Shown: positions 34,378 to 48,500, numbered from the stretch's first letter. The stretch: 64,000 nucleotides of DNA from Laccaria trichodermophora (GCA_018417955.1 JACTVC010000001.1:2108001-2172000); one strand, 5' to 3'. The notes: generated by a model from the sequence alone, not told the origin. Translations and numbers: made by a program.

Positions 34378-37300
34378 ATGTCCGATTCCCCTACGACCAC
34401 AACCCCGGTTCCTCGTCGCTCACAGCGAGACAAGAAATCTGTAAATTATTTTGCAGCAGGTCAGCACCTCTCATCCTCACTCCACCACCACTCCTCACTC
34501 CACCAACTACAGAAGCGAGCACATCTACCAACAGGAAGCGGAAACGCCAGGGCAGCGATACCGAGAACGATGCCACGGGAGTAACCGACGGGGAAGACGC
34601 ACACGAACACGGTCAGGACGACGACGACGACGATGCCGATGACGCTGATGCCCCGAAATCAAAAGCCACAAGGAAGGGCAAGGCCAAAGTCTCACCTAAA
34701 TCCAAGGGCGCCCCTGCCGCGAAGAAACCGCGCACGAACAAGGGTCAACCCAAGACGATGGGCCGCAGGGGACGCAAGGCGAAAGAAGGAGATGACGCGT
34801 ATGACGCAGCGCAAGTCGCGAAAGACACCAAAATCTCTGCGGATAATCCGCTATTTAGTGCGCACCACCATTTTTATTTTTTCGCTGTCTCTGATATTGT
34901 GTGGGGTGTAGATGCTATTATGAATCCCGCAGCCGCACTCCAATCTACCGCGGAAGACTTCCTGGAATCGTTGGAACAATCACCTGCTGCTGCCCAAGCT
35001 GAACTTATCAACCTCGTCTTACGCGCGTGTGGATGCAACGATACGCTAAACGCAGATGAAGCACTCGATTACGACGGTGTCGTCGATAGCCTCGACAATT
35101 TCACAGAATCTCTGAAACAGGTACGTCGTTACTCCGAGTCTTTCCCCCCATATCCTCCTTATAAATGAGACATAGGACAACTCCCCTGTATACCCACTAA
35201 CATCCAAACTCCCCGTATTCAAAAAGTTCCGCAAGTCCCTCTCAGAGTTCATCGAGCGCCTCATTGCCTCGTCCGCCGAGCTAGGGGCGCTCTACTCGTC
35301 CGACATGATGGCCACTCTTCAAGCATGGGTCATCGCAATGTCCTCGTCTCAGATCCGGAGTTTCAGGCATACAGCTACGGTGGTGGCTCTTGAAGTGGAG
35401 ACTGCGCTCTGCGACGTCGCTGCGGCTGTTGAGAAGGAGGCAGAGGTCGTTGGCCGTCAGCGGGAAGGCGAGAAGAAGCGGAAATCGGGGAAGAAGGGCG
35501 GTAATACGCGCGATAAGGAACTTGAAGGCAAAGCTCAGGAGATCAGGGAGCGAAGAACGAAACTTGCCGAGTTTCTTAAGGAATTTGTCGATGGGTGAGT
35601 CGAGTCTACATTGCCTTCCTTCCTTATCTAAGTATATAATACTCAGCGTATTCGTCCATCGTTATCGCGACCTCGACCCAAACATCCGAGCCGAATGCGT
35701 TCGCGCCATCGGGCTCTGGTTCAGGAAATACCCAGGACACTTCCTCGACGCCTCCTACCTCCGCTACGTCGGCTGGGTCCTCTCAGACTCACACACCCTC
35801 GTCCGCGTCGAAGCCGTCAAAGCCCTGGCGGGTGTCTACGACCAAGCAGACTACATCGCGTCCCTAAGCCACTTCACCGAGCGCTTCAAGCCACGCCTCC
35901 TCGAGATGGCTACGAGCGACACGGAGCTTTCCGTGCGCGTTGCTGTTATCCAGGTTCTTGGATCCCTGGATAGTCATTCGCTCCTTGAGGAGGAAGAGCG
36001 CGAGAAACTGTGTTTGTTGGTGTTTGATGAGGAGCCGAAGGTTCGAAGGGCTGTTAGCCAGTTTGTGAGAGGGGTTTGGGAGGAGGTGGTGGAGGAACGG
36101 TTGGTTGGGCGGGGGAAGCCTAGTGTGGAGGATACGACGCGTGCAGGGGTCAAGGCTCTTGCTTCGCTCCTTGTCAAATGGGGCAAGGTTCTTGATAAAC
36201 TTGTGGATGAGGAGGAGGAAGGGTCAGATGGTGGTGGTCCGGAAGGAGGGGAAGGCGTAAACGGCACCTCACGTCGTGGAAACAGGAGGAAAGAGGTCGT
36301 TGCGCTCGTTGGCGCGGAACAGCAGGGTAGGATCGCGTTGGCCGTTGAGGCGCTGTGGGATGAGGTTGAGCCGATAAGTGATTGGGAGGGACTTTTGGAT
36401 TTGCTTCTTTTGGATCACTCTGCTGTTGGGGGGGAGGAGGGTAATGACGATGGACGGCCTACGCCTCGAGCACGAGCGAATGGGAAGAAGAGCGCTGATG
36501 AGGTTGTGGTGGATGGTATTTGGAGGTTGGAGGAGGTTGAGGAGAGTGTTTTGCTGCAGGTGTTGGTTGCTGCTTTGCGCCGTGCCAAGGCTGAGTCTTC
36601 GGGTGCTAAGAAGGTTGGTGGTCGTGTTGCCCTTTTTATACTCGATGTTGATGAGGAAAACTTTACACTTTACAGGGAGAAGAAGAAAATGTAACAAATG
36701 ATATAACTCGTGCTTTGATCAAAGGCCTTCCCCGCCTTTTCATCAAGCACCAAACTGATCGAAATAGGATTGCAGAGGTTTTACTTATGCCAACGCTCAT
36801 GAATTTGGACCTGTATCTCGAGATGAGAATGATAGCTGTCTGTATCTTTCCCTCTTCCCTTCTATATCCATCCTGACACTTCTATCACAGGCATACAGCA
36901 GCCTCTGGGATGATGTCATCAAGCAATTCACATCACACTCCTCCGTAACCGTCCTCTCGCACGCTATGGCCTCCATCCGGCACTTCATGGACGCCACCAG
37001 CCTCTCCAACACCAACAGCACCAAAATCCTCGAACTAGAAGACGAATTATCCTCTTCACTACGAGATACAGTGGCAGGGAGGGAAGAGATTGAAGTGGCG
37101 ACGTTTAGTGAGGACGAGGTGTTGGCTTTGACTGCGTTTTGTACGAGGCTGACGGTGTTGGCTGGGACGAGGAATATGACGGCGTGGATTGAGGAAGATG
37201 AGGGTGGGAAGCAGAGTAGTGCTTGGGATATTTTGAGTGCGCTTGTTGAGAGGGGACGGTTGGGGTACAAGGAAGAGGAAACGGTGATTTTTACTTTATT

Positions 37301-39320
37301 TTCGATTGACTTTTTTGGTTTTGACTCACTTGAACAGATGATCGAGCAAGCTCTTCATGTGTTGACGCTCCATATTATTTGGAAGAGCAAGGGACTTACG
37401 GTGGATAACGACCCTACCCCAGAAGAAGTCCGGTATAAAGAGACTTTAGTGGAAGAACGAGACACTCTACTCGAAAAGCTTGTCGAGTACGCCGTGGGGA
37501 CGCAGTCCAACACCGTTGAAGGTGTTAAGCGAGCCGTACGTTTCCCTCACTTTCCTTCTCTTTCTTTCATAATCTCAATGATATTGCCACGATGACAGGC
37601 CTTCAAACACCTTCTGGACCTACACGTCCTCTTCTCCGATGCCCAATCCCTCGCTGCGGACGGCTCACCTTTACCTCTTGCTTCTGTGGCCCTTTCGTTG
37701 GATGATGAGATCCAGTATAGGTGTGCTGGGTATGTTCAAGCTGAGATTGAACGGTATGCAGAGTTTTTGGAGGGACAGGAGGAGGGTGAGGAGGATGGTG
37801 GTGATGGATCTGCGGGGAGTAGTGATGAGGAAGGAGGGGGAGGTGAGAAAGTGGGGAACAAGGAGAAGGTTAAAAAGGTTAAGAAACCGCGGACGGAAGG
37901 TTAGTTTGATTCTCATCGTACATACTAAAGCTGACGCTTTTCATAATCAGAGAACAAAGGCTTCCAGGCGTTGCTCGAACAAGAGTACCTCTTCATTGAC
38001 GTCATGTCGACGTTCTTGAGAGCGATTCGAGCTGGTGCAGTCAATGTCCAGCATGGGGCGATCGTTCTCACTCATTATGGTCGCCTGGGATTGGCGTTCG
38101 ATACGTGTTCTAAAGTCATCGTTGAGATTCTCAGAGAAGAAGGGATGATGAAAGATAACGCGGAGATTGTCATCACCGTCGTTACCCAGGCATTACAGGA
38201 GGTTCGTCAAGCCACTCAGCACTGTTCAAATATTTATCAACAATGTACATTTACAGGCGTACACTCTCGTGCTGGACGGGGTGGTACACGACGAGTCCAA
38301 CGCCATCCACTTGGCCAAACTTCTTTCCAGCTCCTTCGCAATTCGTGGGAGCCAGCTCTCGATCGTCCGACGCCTTGACAGCCAATATATCGTCCAGATT
38401 CATACACAGTTGCTTAACTGGATTGGAAGAAAGTTGGCTGCTTATGAGAATAACAAGAATAAGAAGGGGCTCAAGACGGCTGTCATGTTTTTCAAAGTCA
38501 TGGTGCCTTTGTTCTCTGTTATTCAAAGTCGAGATGCTCTTAAAATGTCGGTTTTCTTCCTCGAAATTTTGGTGCAAATGTAGGCTCATTGCTTTAATTT
38601 AGTAAAGCGCATATGGACCAGATACTGGCTCAGGCAAAGGTGGAGGTTTCACCCTCCTCCAAAGCTTGGGAACCTCAACGCGCGTATGAGAAACGTTTGT
38701 CAGCGATAATGTCTAAAGAAAAACGTCTGTCCTTCTTTTTCATCCCTTCTGCTCATGCTCATAACTTAAAATCAGGCTCAAAATCCAAAAAGACAGGCAA
38801 GGGTGTGAAAAGCGCCGCTGCCATCACAAGTGATGAGGAAGGAAGTGAAGGCGAACACGCTGACGAAGTGTCACCTCCCCGTCCCAAGCCCAAGTCTCGA
38901 AGACCAACGCGAGCTAACCCAGATCCATCACCGGATCGTGATGCTGATAACGACGAACTTGAACCTGAGCCAGTCACTCCAAAACCAAAGCCGAAACCTC
39001 GCCCTATTAGGCCCACCATCAACAAACAAAAGTCACAGTCCCCTCAGAAACTCCCTTCGTCAGCTACTTCAAAAACACCAGTGAGGTCTAGGTCGCCTAC
39101 AATGTCGACTCCTGCTGCTTCAGATACCGAAGATAATGATATCCCGATTCCGGCTGCTGTGACACCGACACCCAGCAACTCTAGGAAACGTCCGAGAGCG
39201 GACGATGAGGAAGAACTTGGGAGTATACCCAACGGCGTCACTACTGGTGATGATGCGCCTTCGGAAGAGGAAGAAGGTACTCCGGAGATCCAGGTCCGGA
39301 GAAAACGGGTCCGGCATTAG
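34378..39320 (+). CDS. SCC3: Cohesin subunit SA/STAG (Scc3/Psc3)
   Basis: Thirteen exons (34378-34459, 34513-34857, 34912-35120, 35176-35594, 35647-36613, 36676-36837, 36891-37283, 37338-37535, 37599-37899, 37951-38201, 38257-38546, 38603-38724, 38776-39320) give 1427 residues. Scc3 is the HEAT-repeat cohesin subunit that binds Scc1 and DNA and supports sister-chromatid cohesion. The N-terminus has basic/acidic patches and an AT-hook-like MGRRGRK. The STAG domain follows (DFLESLEQSPAAAQAELINL, NFTESLKQ, FRKSLSEFIERLI). The stromalin conserved domain starts at about residue 352 (FVHRYRDLDPNIRAECVRAI, GLWFRKYPGHFLDASYLRYV, GWVLSDSHTLVRVEAVKAL). Downstream HEAT-like helices include GFQALLEQEYLFIDVMSTFL. 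The last ~190 residues are disordered, rich in Pro/Lys/Ser/acidic residues, ending RRKRVRH. The 207 bp before the ATG separate it from the serine dehydratase stop. Confidence 0.95.
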
Positions 39321-39606
39321 ATGATTTTTTAACGATTTTTCAAATTATTTTCCTTGACGACTTCCTTACTTACTGTGTTAGCTGTCAACTGTTGTTGTTC
39401 TTTACCCTGCTGTCGCTGTATGAATTTATCGTTATAACTTATGGGTATACTCAATTTATGGCCAGTCCCATTACACCTCTTAGTGATAGCAGTGAAGTAA
39501 ATAATAAACATATAAGTTATATCGACGAAATGACGGTGTCCTTCATGATGATGGTCCTGATAGCAACTCCAGCGTGGCTAGCATAGCGTTCCGCTGAGAT
39601 GAAAGG
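39321..39606. other. Convergent 3' intergenic region
   Basis: These 286 bp lie between the stop codons of SCC3 (plus) and the coiled-coil gene (minus). The AT-rich word AATAATAAA at about 39498 may serve as a plus-strand polyadenylation element. Confidence 0.5.
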
Positions 39607-42600
39607 TCAGCAGGATGATTTCAAAGAGATCGACTGAAAAAAACCCACATCAACATTCAGTGTGTTGTGCGCCTCTGCCAAAGCTGATTCTCCAGGAAAA
39701 GAAGAACGCCGGCCAGCAGACCCAGGTGGTCGACTTCGAGGGGAACGAGGACGAGCTGAAGCGGCAAATTCATAATCACCCAGTAGATCAGTAGCAGATC
39801 GAGATCTACGAAACCCTCGTTCTGTAAATGTGATGCCGAGCATGTGGTAGAGATCATCCTGGGCTTGAACTAGTGCCCGAGTACCTGTGTTGGGCGTAAT
39901 TCCCTCTGTTGACGTTGACTGCACATCGGGTTGAACATGGTAGTCATTATGAAGAAAGGAGTGGGTACTTACCATGGGGCTCATTAACGGTATATCAGTC
40001 AAAATCCCAGCAGGTCGACGGTGGGGTATAGGAGGTACAGGTGGTATGCTTTGTCGATACATGGGACTCCGCGAAGTCGAAGGTGCTGAACTCAACCAAC
40101 CAACACTACTAATCGACGAACGCTGGCTTAGCCGTTGGTTTGAAGAGCGGAGACCAGCTTTAGATACTCGGATGCTCGACTTCCTCACAGCGGACACCCT
40201 GCTGGACCGTTTTGAGGACGGAGAAGTCGGCTGATCGTTGAGGTGGTCAAAGTCGTTGGCAACAGCTTCGGCCTGTTTCCATGCCTCGTCTCTCTCTGCT
40301 GTAAGGGTTTCTATCTTGGACTTAAGAACCTGGTTCTCGGCAACTTGCTTCAAGAAGCTGGAGTTGAGCTTCCGCAAAGCCATCGACAAGGCGCTAGAGG
40401 AGTGAACCTGACACAAAGAGTCCAGCTGGGCCATCTGTTGGTCAGTCGCGTGGAGCTCTTCTGCAAGCTTATCAAGCGTTGCGTCAAGGTCTTTCACTTC
40501 CTCGACGACACTAAGTGCAAAGTTGGCATCATCCTGGTCTCTTCCACCGAGGTACGCCGTAAGAGTCTCCAGCAACGAAGCACGTCGCCTTGTCAAAATC
40601 TTGTACTGGTTTTTGACTTCGGTTTTGTGAATCTCCAAACGACGCATCTCCTTTGGTATCTCATTGTCTAGGATTTCCTCACGCAGAAGTCGAATAGATG
40701 AAGCTTCTGCAGATTGTTTGATAGCTTTGGAAACAATAGCTTGAAGTTCTGCAGACGTGAATGTCCACTTTGCGTGTTCCATCGTAAGACCTCGATATTT
40801 AGGTGGGGGAGTTTGAAACTTGGGAGAAAAGACCGGTGCTGCAGGTCGTTGGGTCAGCTGAGGTCGTCTTCCACCCCCAGAAAACACACTATTGCTGCCA
40901 ATCGACGTTACCGAGCCCGAACGAGTTCTGTTGCCTGCAAACGTCATTGCAAATGGAGAGAACCCGGATGTCTGACTTGGTCTACGAGGCCCAGCTGGCA
41001 GTGGTGGCCTCGTCCTCGTTCTCCGACTGCCAGTGGACGATTCTCGTGCAAGATGGAGCGCATCACCGCTGTTACTCGATGCCCAAGAGTTGTGTGATGC
41101 TCCAAGGGAGGGAGGCCGACCTCCAAAGGAGAGCTCTTTTCGGCCACCTCCCGAACTGCCAGTACTTGGTGCCGGATCTTGTGAGCGATGATCATACACG
41201 GAATAATAGGGCGGCGGTGCTCCTAGTGAAGGTACTTCGCCTCGTCCGGCAGGATTTCTGGCTGGGTATTGAAGGGGTGTTGGCGGTGCAACAAGCGGAA
41301 ATTTTGTTACTAAAGGTTCAGGTGATCCGTCTTCGAGGTCGCTGAGAACCTCTGCGAGCTCTGATTTTGAAGGGGTGTGTTGCGTATGTAGACGTAAAGC
41401 GGGTGGCACTCTGGCTCGAGAAGTGCTCGCAACGTTCTCTTCCAAGGTATTTTCTTCAGGCACAGGAGGAGCGTGTCCTGGAGATGGGATCAAGGGCAGA
41501 GATTTTTTCTGTGACTTAGATGACGCGTCATCTTGCAGGCTAGAAGCGCTATGTGAATGGTTGATTTGAGATCGCGAATGCGAAGCAGCCGAGGTGTAGC
41601 TGGGTGATCTGCTGACATGATTTTCAGAAGCTGAGGGGGTAAGAGATACAGAACTCCCAGTCCCTGGAGTAAGTGTTGGGAGGATTGGGGGATTTGGGGA
41701 TGGAGGAAGGGAGCGCTTTGGCGCACCAAGCCTGTCAACACTTCCCTTCCGCGAGGCGGGCTCGTTCTTAGGATGGGTTTCGTCAACTAGGGATTGTGGA
41801 GAGGAAGATCTTGCGTGCAGCTCAGAGCCGCTGCGACTTAAGCTGGCTTGTCTGGAATGCCTTGCATTACTCCCTGCACGCGTCAGTATGATTTGTTGGG
41901 CGAGGTTAGGGACAGCATTCGTTAGCCCAGGAATGACGGCTGATTGTGGCGTATTGCCGATCAGAGCGGGGGTATACTCCAACTCCTTAGTATTGCTTGG
42001 GGCGTGAGAAGCACCCCATGGAAGAGGTGACCAGATCGGATTAAACCCGTCTGGAGTCCTTGGAAATGTTTGTGGGACAGGAACATATTCCTCAGCGCTA
42101 AGAGACGCATCAGGAATGTCAGGTCTTAGGGAAACAGCAATTTTGTAAGGATTTAGATCCCTTGCCACGCTAATAGGACCTGGTGCGCTACCAGACCGTT
42201 GACGATTGAATACCTTGCCCAGTGGTGGTGGTGCAAGGGGTGAGAGGGGTGAGAGGTGTGCGAGAGGTGCGAGAGGTGTTCGGAAATCGGATATAATGGA
42301 AGACGACGAGGATGCATTGTTTTGTGAGTTGTGGGTGACACGGGAGTCGCTTACAGAAGGCCCAGACGAAGGCATCTAAAAATCATCTCGGTTGAGACTC
42401 CATCTTTCAAATTTCACGATGTAAACAACCTACCTGAATCGAGTGTGGCCTCTCACCGACAGTCCCAAGGGATGAACTCCTGAAAGTCGGCCACGGATCA
42501 GATGGCCTTCGAGGAAGACCTCGAGCTAAAAAAAAACGATCAATTTCCCGATAATCGACGGGAGAACGCTCGACTTACGACGAAAATTCATCGGACTGCG

Positions 42601-44187
42601 AGCGCCGACAGGTGGTGGACCCCTCTGCGAATCACGTCTATCATTCCGGTAGGGAAGGGGAGGCGAAAGCTGGGAGAGAGATTCCTCTGTAATTGGAGTG
42701 AATACGGGCTTGAAACCCCGGGCTTCTTCATTGCTTTCTGGTAAGGAATAATAGTCCAAAACATCATCAAGGTGCTTGGATGACGGTGGTCCCCCTTCTG
42801 GAGAGAGAGGCGGTGACAGTTGGTGATTCCCTGGAGACATAATGGTTGAATCTGGTCGGATAACTTGCGGCTCCTCAACTTTGACTGAGTGACAGTTCGA
42901 CTTGATCTGATCGTCCTGAGGTTCTCCTCCGTCTGCCTGAAGCAAAGGAGACTCAGGAATAGGCGACCTGTCGTATATAAGCCCAAGTTCCATCTCCAAT
43001 CCCGGACTCAAAACGACACTGTTGGAGCGGGGAAGAGGGGGAGAGGCCGGTAAAGCATCATAATCAGGTTGACTCGCCTTCGAGTAAAGGCTTCCTGTGC
43101 TCGAGCGCCTCTTCAAATAGAACTTTCGTCTCTGACTACGCGACTCCGAGTTTCGAGGTGTTTTAGGAGGTACATAAGAGGACTCTGCGTTTTCAGGAAT
43201 TGGGGGGGCATCCGGGCCCAGCGAAAAAGAGCCGTCCTTTAAGAAGGCATGTTCCCCCTTAGGGAGAGTGGCAGAATCGGATCGTGTGAGGCCAGTAGCC
43301 CCACTACGATACCGTGAAGATCGGTTATCATTGGAAAGGACAAACCCATTTCCCATCAACTGACGCGCCAGAGTGGTCCCTGATACAGCAGACGAAGTCG
43401 GAGAAGACATTTCCGACAGAGGCCTTGAATGCCCTTGTAAGTAGCTGTCGTTTGAACGCAAAACATGGATATTTGCAACTTGCGAAGCTGCGGGGTTGGG
43501 TATTTTGATTGGAGTTGGGGGTGACCTCTTGGATGGCGATATTGTTTGCGTTTCCTGTTCACTGACGTCAGCGGCATGCCACCTTGAATTATCGTTCTAC
43601 ACACCTCCCATCTGCTGAGTTTTCCAAAACTTGAGGCCTTCAAGAAGACATGAGTGTGAGATCTTATCGAAAGAACATGTCCTTACGTCCATAGCCTCAA
43701 GGTTGGCAATTACGTCCTCTGATGAGCTCGCCAGCTCTTCATCTTCGTCTTCTTCCTTAATCCCATCCTTTAGCGTCCCATTTCCCGTAGTCTGCGTTCT
43801 GCCTGTGCTTGAGCTTTCTCCATTGTCCTGAAGACCGCCGGCGCTCGCTTCTGGAGTCTGAGGAAATCCCGAAAACCAATCGCCCAGTGGTTCAGGGCTC
43901 AAGTCGAGCTCGAGTTTCACAGGGGGAAACGAGTCGTTCCTGCCATAAACTACCCGTCCCTCAGCATCTGGTGAAGGGATATTTGGATCAAAAAAGTCTA
44001 ATGAGGACGTCCGTCGTTCGGAGGGAGCATTGTGATTGATATCAATAACATCTGGAGCAGCGAAAGGATGGGGTGCAGATGATGTGGGATCATAACGTCG
44101 CTTGCCAAATGGTGACCGTAGAGCTGCCTTTAGGTTTGTCTTCCGCCCAGGTTTGTAAGTCGATATGAAGGATGAAAGCGCCGACAT
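39607..44187 (-). CDS. Large Ser/Pro-rich protein with a C-terminal coiled coil, function unknown
   Basis: Six exons (44187-43687, 43637-43605, 43554-42579, 42525-42434, 42375-39973, 39918-39607) give 1438 residues. The small exon of 33 bp encodes ASSFGKLSRWE. The last intron (39972-39919, 54 bp) is free of stops and divisible by three but has a perfect GTAAGT donor and a CAG acceptor, so it is probably removed. About 1060 residues are low complexity, rich in Ser and Pro with many SP/TP sites, as in proteins phosphorylated by proline-directed kinases. Residues ~1065-1240 (from LTMEHAKWTFTSAELQAIVS through KSIETLTAERDEAWKQAEAV-like sequence) are a strong coiled coil. The C-terminus has RSRSATDLLGDYEF. 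A cytoskeletal or polarity role is a guess. I do not recognise a named family. Confidence 0.8.
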
Positions 44188-47100
44188 GGGAAGATGGAAA
44201 TAAGGTGAAAGATGGGACGTTGAGAACAAGAGAAGCTAGTTGAGCGTGAACGCTGGGAATTTGTGAGTTTCAGGAATGAAGGACCTACCAATGCAAAGCT
44301 CACTCGAGATCAAGTTTCCGCATAGACGGCAACAGTACATAGTTTGTTACAAATGCCTCATCATTCAATGTGTTTGTTGATGTGTGTGATCTATCACAAA
44401 AGCTAGCGCACCAGTTTGCGATTGAACGCCCCGGTTCTGGCGCCTATCTACAGCTGGGTCAGCGCGGTTCAGCAAAAATGTGCAGTGCCGCATGGGCTTG
44501 GGTATCACGGACCTGAGCGACTCATTTTTCGAACGAACTTCCTCCAGAGAGCCGAAATATTGAAAATGGAATACTCCAAGTGTCCATAACTCAGAACTGC
44601 ATCAAGAGCTACATGTGATATGATCCATGTGATCATAGCCGATGGTAGTCAGTTGGGACTACGCCTTGATCAGATACAACTTGACAAGGGGAACGACTCA
44701 TAACTCACTTCAAACACACGGAATTGTTTACAGCCTTGCCTTCGAGATAGTTTCTAGGTTTTGACGCTTGCAATATTTTTGAGTGCTGGAAGCCGGGGTA
44801 GAGCTGTGTCGTTTCACGATGGATGATGGGAGGCCCCTAGACCGGTCGCGTTTCCGGAATCCGAATCCATGCATATGCTCGTGGGAATTCTGTTACACAA
44901 TGCAACTTGCTTGAAGTGAGGCTTGCGCTCAACTACTTACGTTTAGCGCTACGCTTCGGCAGTTTTGCCCAATCACTGAAAAGGTCAGGCGCCAAGTAGG
45001 TTTTTCTCGTCCAACTAGACTGAGACGGCGTCTTCAACGATGTGGGCGCTGACATGTCTTTCTACAGATTGCAAACAACTTGAAACACACAAAATCAACT
45101 ACTCACACGACACTCTTCTTCCCTGCTATGTCGTTAAACACGATTTAGCAATATATACTACTCCTCCGCGACGTGTAAGTATGGCTACCGCGTCTTGTTA
45201 GTACCGTTGGCGGCTGGGCTCAGGTCTATGTTTGGTATCAGAATGATGACTTGTGGATGGTTCGCTCATTGATGGGGTCCCGCTAGCCTTCTTCGATGTG
45301 AGCTGGCCTCAAATGTCTTACGTAATGTCTAAAAAAACATACAAGTTCCCTCCCAATTCCCTCCTCGCGCTTGTGTGTCGTTCTTTCAACTGCTCAAAAT
45401 CATTCGCCTTTGGGCTAAAACAGATTATAGATTCATCAGCCTCAACGGCGTATGCATCCTCAGCATCATCGCGCCTATGTTCGCAAGCAGGATCCTGACA
45501 CTTGTTCATGACACCAACAAGTCAACAAGTTCCTCGCACTGGCACTAGGCAGAGGGTTGAATGGTCGCTTTGAGTAAGGCTCCCAATGTTACGATGGAAA
45601 TCATGAAGAACTGTGTTTCTTTTGATGCCCTTTGTTTGTATAACTAATGTCTTGCAGGGGAAGGAGCGTGCCTAACCAACCTTGGGCCGCTTTTTGGGCT
45701 GTCCTTAGTCATGTCTTCATCATCGGAGACGGTGAATTTTTTCTCCTGTTCTTGAGAAGAATTTTGTTTTCGGCGCGCTGAGTGCTGTCCAAATACTGTA
45801 TGTTTCCCCCCCCCTCTCTCCTCCTTCATATTGCCAAACAAGCTTACATGCATTTCTTTTGTACATAGGATGGGAGCTGTGACCTCTGCATCGCGTGGAC
45901 ACATTCACCCTCATTTCTGCCCTTTTTCCGCTTCTCTATCGGGTGCTCAAATGTCCTTATGGGCCTTATATTCCAAAAACTTGAAGGCACCAAGTATAAA
46001 TGGTCTGTGACATCTTGGAGGGAACACGCGAAGAGTGCACTGCTGACACACGTAGGGGCATGGATATTCGCCCCATTTTGAATATGGCTTCTGCGCCGCC
46101 CTCGTTTGTGTCAAATATGTGGCCGGGGGGTAAGGCTGAGAATCCATTTGATAAAGCGGGCTTTGGTGTTGGTAGGCAGGGAGAAAAGGCGGTGGAAATG
46201 AGGGGTATTTCATCACGAAGCCTGCTGAGTCGTTGCCGCAATATGTATCGAAGTCCGTGTCGACGGGAATTATAGCTTGACGGCTGCTGCTGCTTGAGCC
46301 CATGTTTATGACCACCAGATGCTTTCTATCCGACCTATAGTTGTGGGACATTGAATCAACATTGGACTCTGCTTAAATATATATTGTACCACTACAATCC
46401 ACTCATCTCAAGTATTATAGCCCTTACCGGCCTTACCACGCAAGCTATGTAGCCGAAATATTTCAAAATGGTGTTCCATAAGATATCACGCTATAAATTA
46501 TATAACGTGGTAGAGCCTACGATTGATGCAAAGAAATAAAGTGTCTCTTTTGTTCTGTTTTTTTTTCGCAGAAATTGGCAAATGAAAGTCTATGCCTACA
46601 GGCTTACCGAATATTCAAACACTTATGTGCATAGGCAACGTTGAAGGAGGTTTTGTGATGACATTCAGAGAAGAAGTAAGCTAGAACTAGTAGTTTGCGG
46701 AAAACATACAACCAGAAGGCGTTGTCATCCCATACCTACAAGTTGCCTACAAGCGGCTATTATTAGTTTTCATTTCACCTCGTCACGCACTCAGAAATTC
46801 GTGCAGAAGCGGTGCCAGCTCCCCCAAACACCCCTCGGATATCAACTTCTCTTACCAAATACAGACCTGAGCCCAGCCGCCAACGGTAGTTAGCCAAGCA
46901 TCACATAAAAAACATTCCGTCTCGAGAGTTCAAGGTTCAACGCGAGTCGGATGACTGGAAAATATTCAAAGCCAGATAAGATTGACTAAATCGTAGTCAA
47001 GATTGTCACTAATGAGCAAAAGTTACTTGTAGATCTCGTCCACGACCCACTGCAACTTGAAGTTTGATGCATTGATGTCGCTATCCCTTGATCACTCTGG

Positions 47101-48494
47101 TGGATTGTGTGCATTTCGGCAGCTTATTTGATCAACCCACCAGCTCGGCTGCTGTCTCACTTGACGACCTCGAGAACTATATCTTAACCAGTTCTAACCT
47201 CTGAGGTATGACGATTTATTCTAGAGAAGAAGCCTGACAGATTTGACTTCCAGATTCCCCCATCCGAATTTTGGGCATCAGGTGATAGGCCGGGAATTTT
47301 ATCTGCGGATTCATAGACCACAAATATCCAGTCAACTGCTCCGCCGACGAGCTCCTCAATAAATCTTTTCTAACCTCTAAAGGAAATAAATTCTTTGAAG
47401 GAAGCCCGTCGCGAGGTTGGTTTACTCAGCGGGCCGACCCGGGGCCAGAACCTCACAAAGGTCGTCGCAAAGGTTTCACAGAAAAAAAAACAGAAAGAGA
47501 AAGAAGAAAAGAATCGCAACCCTAGGCCTATCAATCCCATTCGAAGGAAAACGTCAGGATATTGGTTCAGCCAAACCGGACCGCGGTGCTTTCCGAATAT
47601 TTTTAACGATTATGATCAACAAGCGGAGGAAGAGCGGAGGGCGCTAATAGAACCAGCCTGAACCTGGCCCATATTTAGGATCGGATCTTCGCTGACTGCG
47701 AAATCCAAATCCGAGGTTTGTCCTCTTTTGCACTTGACTTTATTTTGTGAATCCAGAATGACAGCTCTCATGTGCCTCGATTATGACTTCCGACGCCCGC
47801 CTCTTCCCCGCGCCTGCCACACGTCGCTATCGTCATTCTACGTAGACCTGCCAAGAACGATTAACCATCGAATTCTGTTTAGTGAGACGTTGACGTCGAG
47901 GAACTAGAAGAGATACGGTAAATGTGCCAATCGTGGTAGTTTCGTAATATGTCAACGACGTGCTCGGGGGTAACATTACTGACAGCGCCTCGGGCCTGAT
48001 AAAAACAAGGCAGGGGGCTCGCTACTTTGGTTGAGGAGCAGAACGTAAGAGGTCTTGCAGGTAAGAAATGAGGCATCAAATACTCTTATCGTGCCAGAAT
48101 ACAATAAGGTATTTCTTTCATGGTCATTTTTAGATAAGATGTACGAAGTCCTCTGAAGATGGCATTAGGAATTATCTGAGTAAACGTACAGCAGTCAATA
48201 CCCTACAGTAAATCTGACTAAATCAATCCCACCGTTTGACGTAGACACCTCAGGGGTTGCTTACTCAACAGAGCTCCAATCACTAAATGAGCTTGAAATG
48301 AGCACCTCCCAAATTCGTCTTCGTAGCCTGGTGTTTGATCGCAAGGCACCCCCGATTTGTAGAAGAAGAACCAAAACAGTGTCGATTGCGGGTCAGTAAG
48401 AAGCAAAGGGAAGTCTAAAATATTATTTCTAGGCGACTTCTAGAACATGTAGAAGGCAAACGAAATTTCCAAACCCACATACGCGAGATTGATC
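44188..48494. other. Long gene-poor region
   Basis: Over 4 kb with few supportable features. A minus-strand frame at 45318-45509 (DPACEHRRDDAEDAYAVEA...) and another at 45644-45904 look slightly coding-like but join to nothing. A Lys/Glu-rich plus frame at 47395-47661 starts at a TTG and has no known domain. The candidate small gene at 45947-46351 is listed separately. Decayed transposon DNA is likely. Confidence 0.4.
45947..46351 (-). CDS. Possible small gene, 134 residues, unknown
   Basis: A single open frame from an ATG at 46351 to a stop at 45947. An internal ATG lies at 46303 (MGSSSSSRQAIIPVDTDFDTY). The product has a Pro/Tyr-rich centre and a Cys-containing end (PCPYVCQQCTLRVFPPRCHR). 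An AT-rich TATATATT word lies about 25 bp before the first ATG. There are no introns and no recognised domain. It could be a real small gene, an exon of a longer decayed gene, or chance. Confidence 0.25.
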   Translation of the reverse strand: MSHNYRSDRKHLVVINMGSSSSSRQAIIPVDTDFDTYCGNDSAGFVMKYPSFPPPFLPAYQHQSPLYQMDSQPYPPATYLTQTRAAQKPYSKWGEYPCPYVCQQCTLRVFPPRCHRPFILGAFKFLEYKAHKDI

Positions 48495-48500
48495 GTATAT

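Noticed and set aside
47395..47661. 88-codon Lys/Glu-rich ORF
   Set aside because: It begins at a TTG, has no domain, and an alternative frame of similar length overlaps it.
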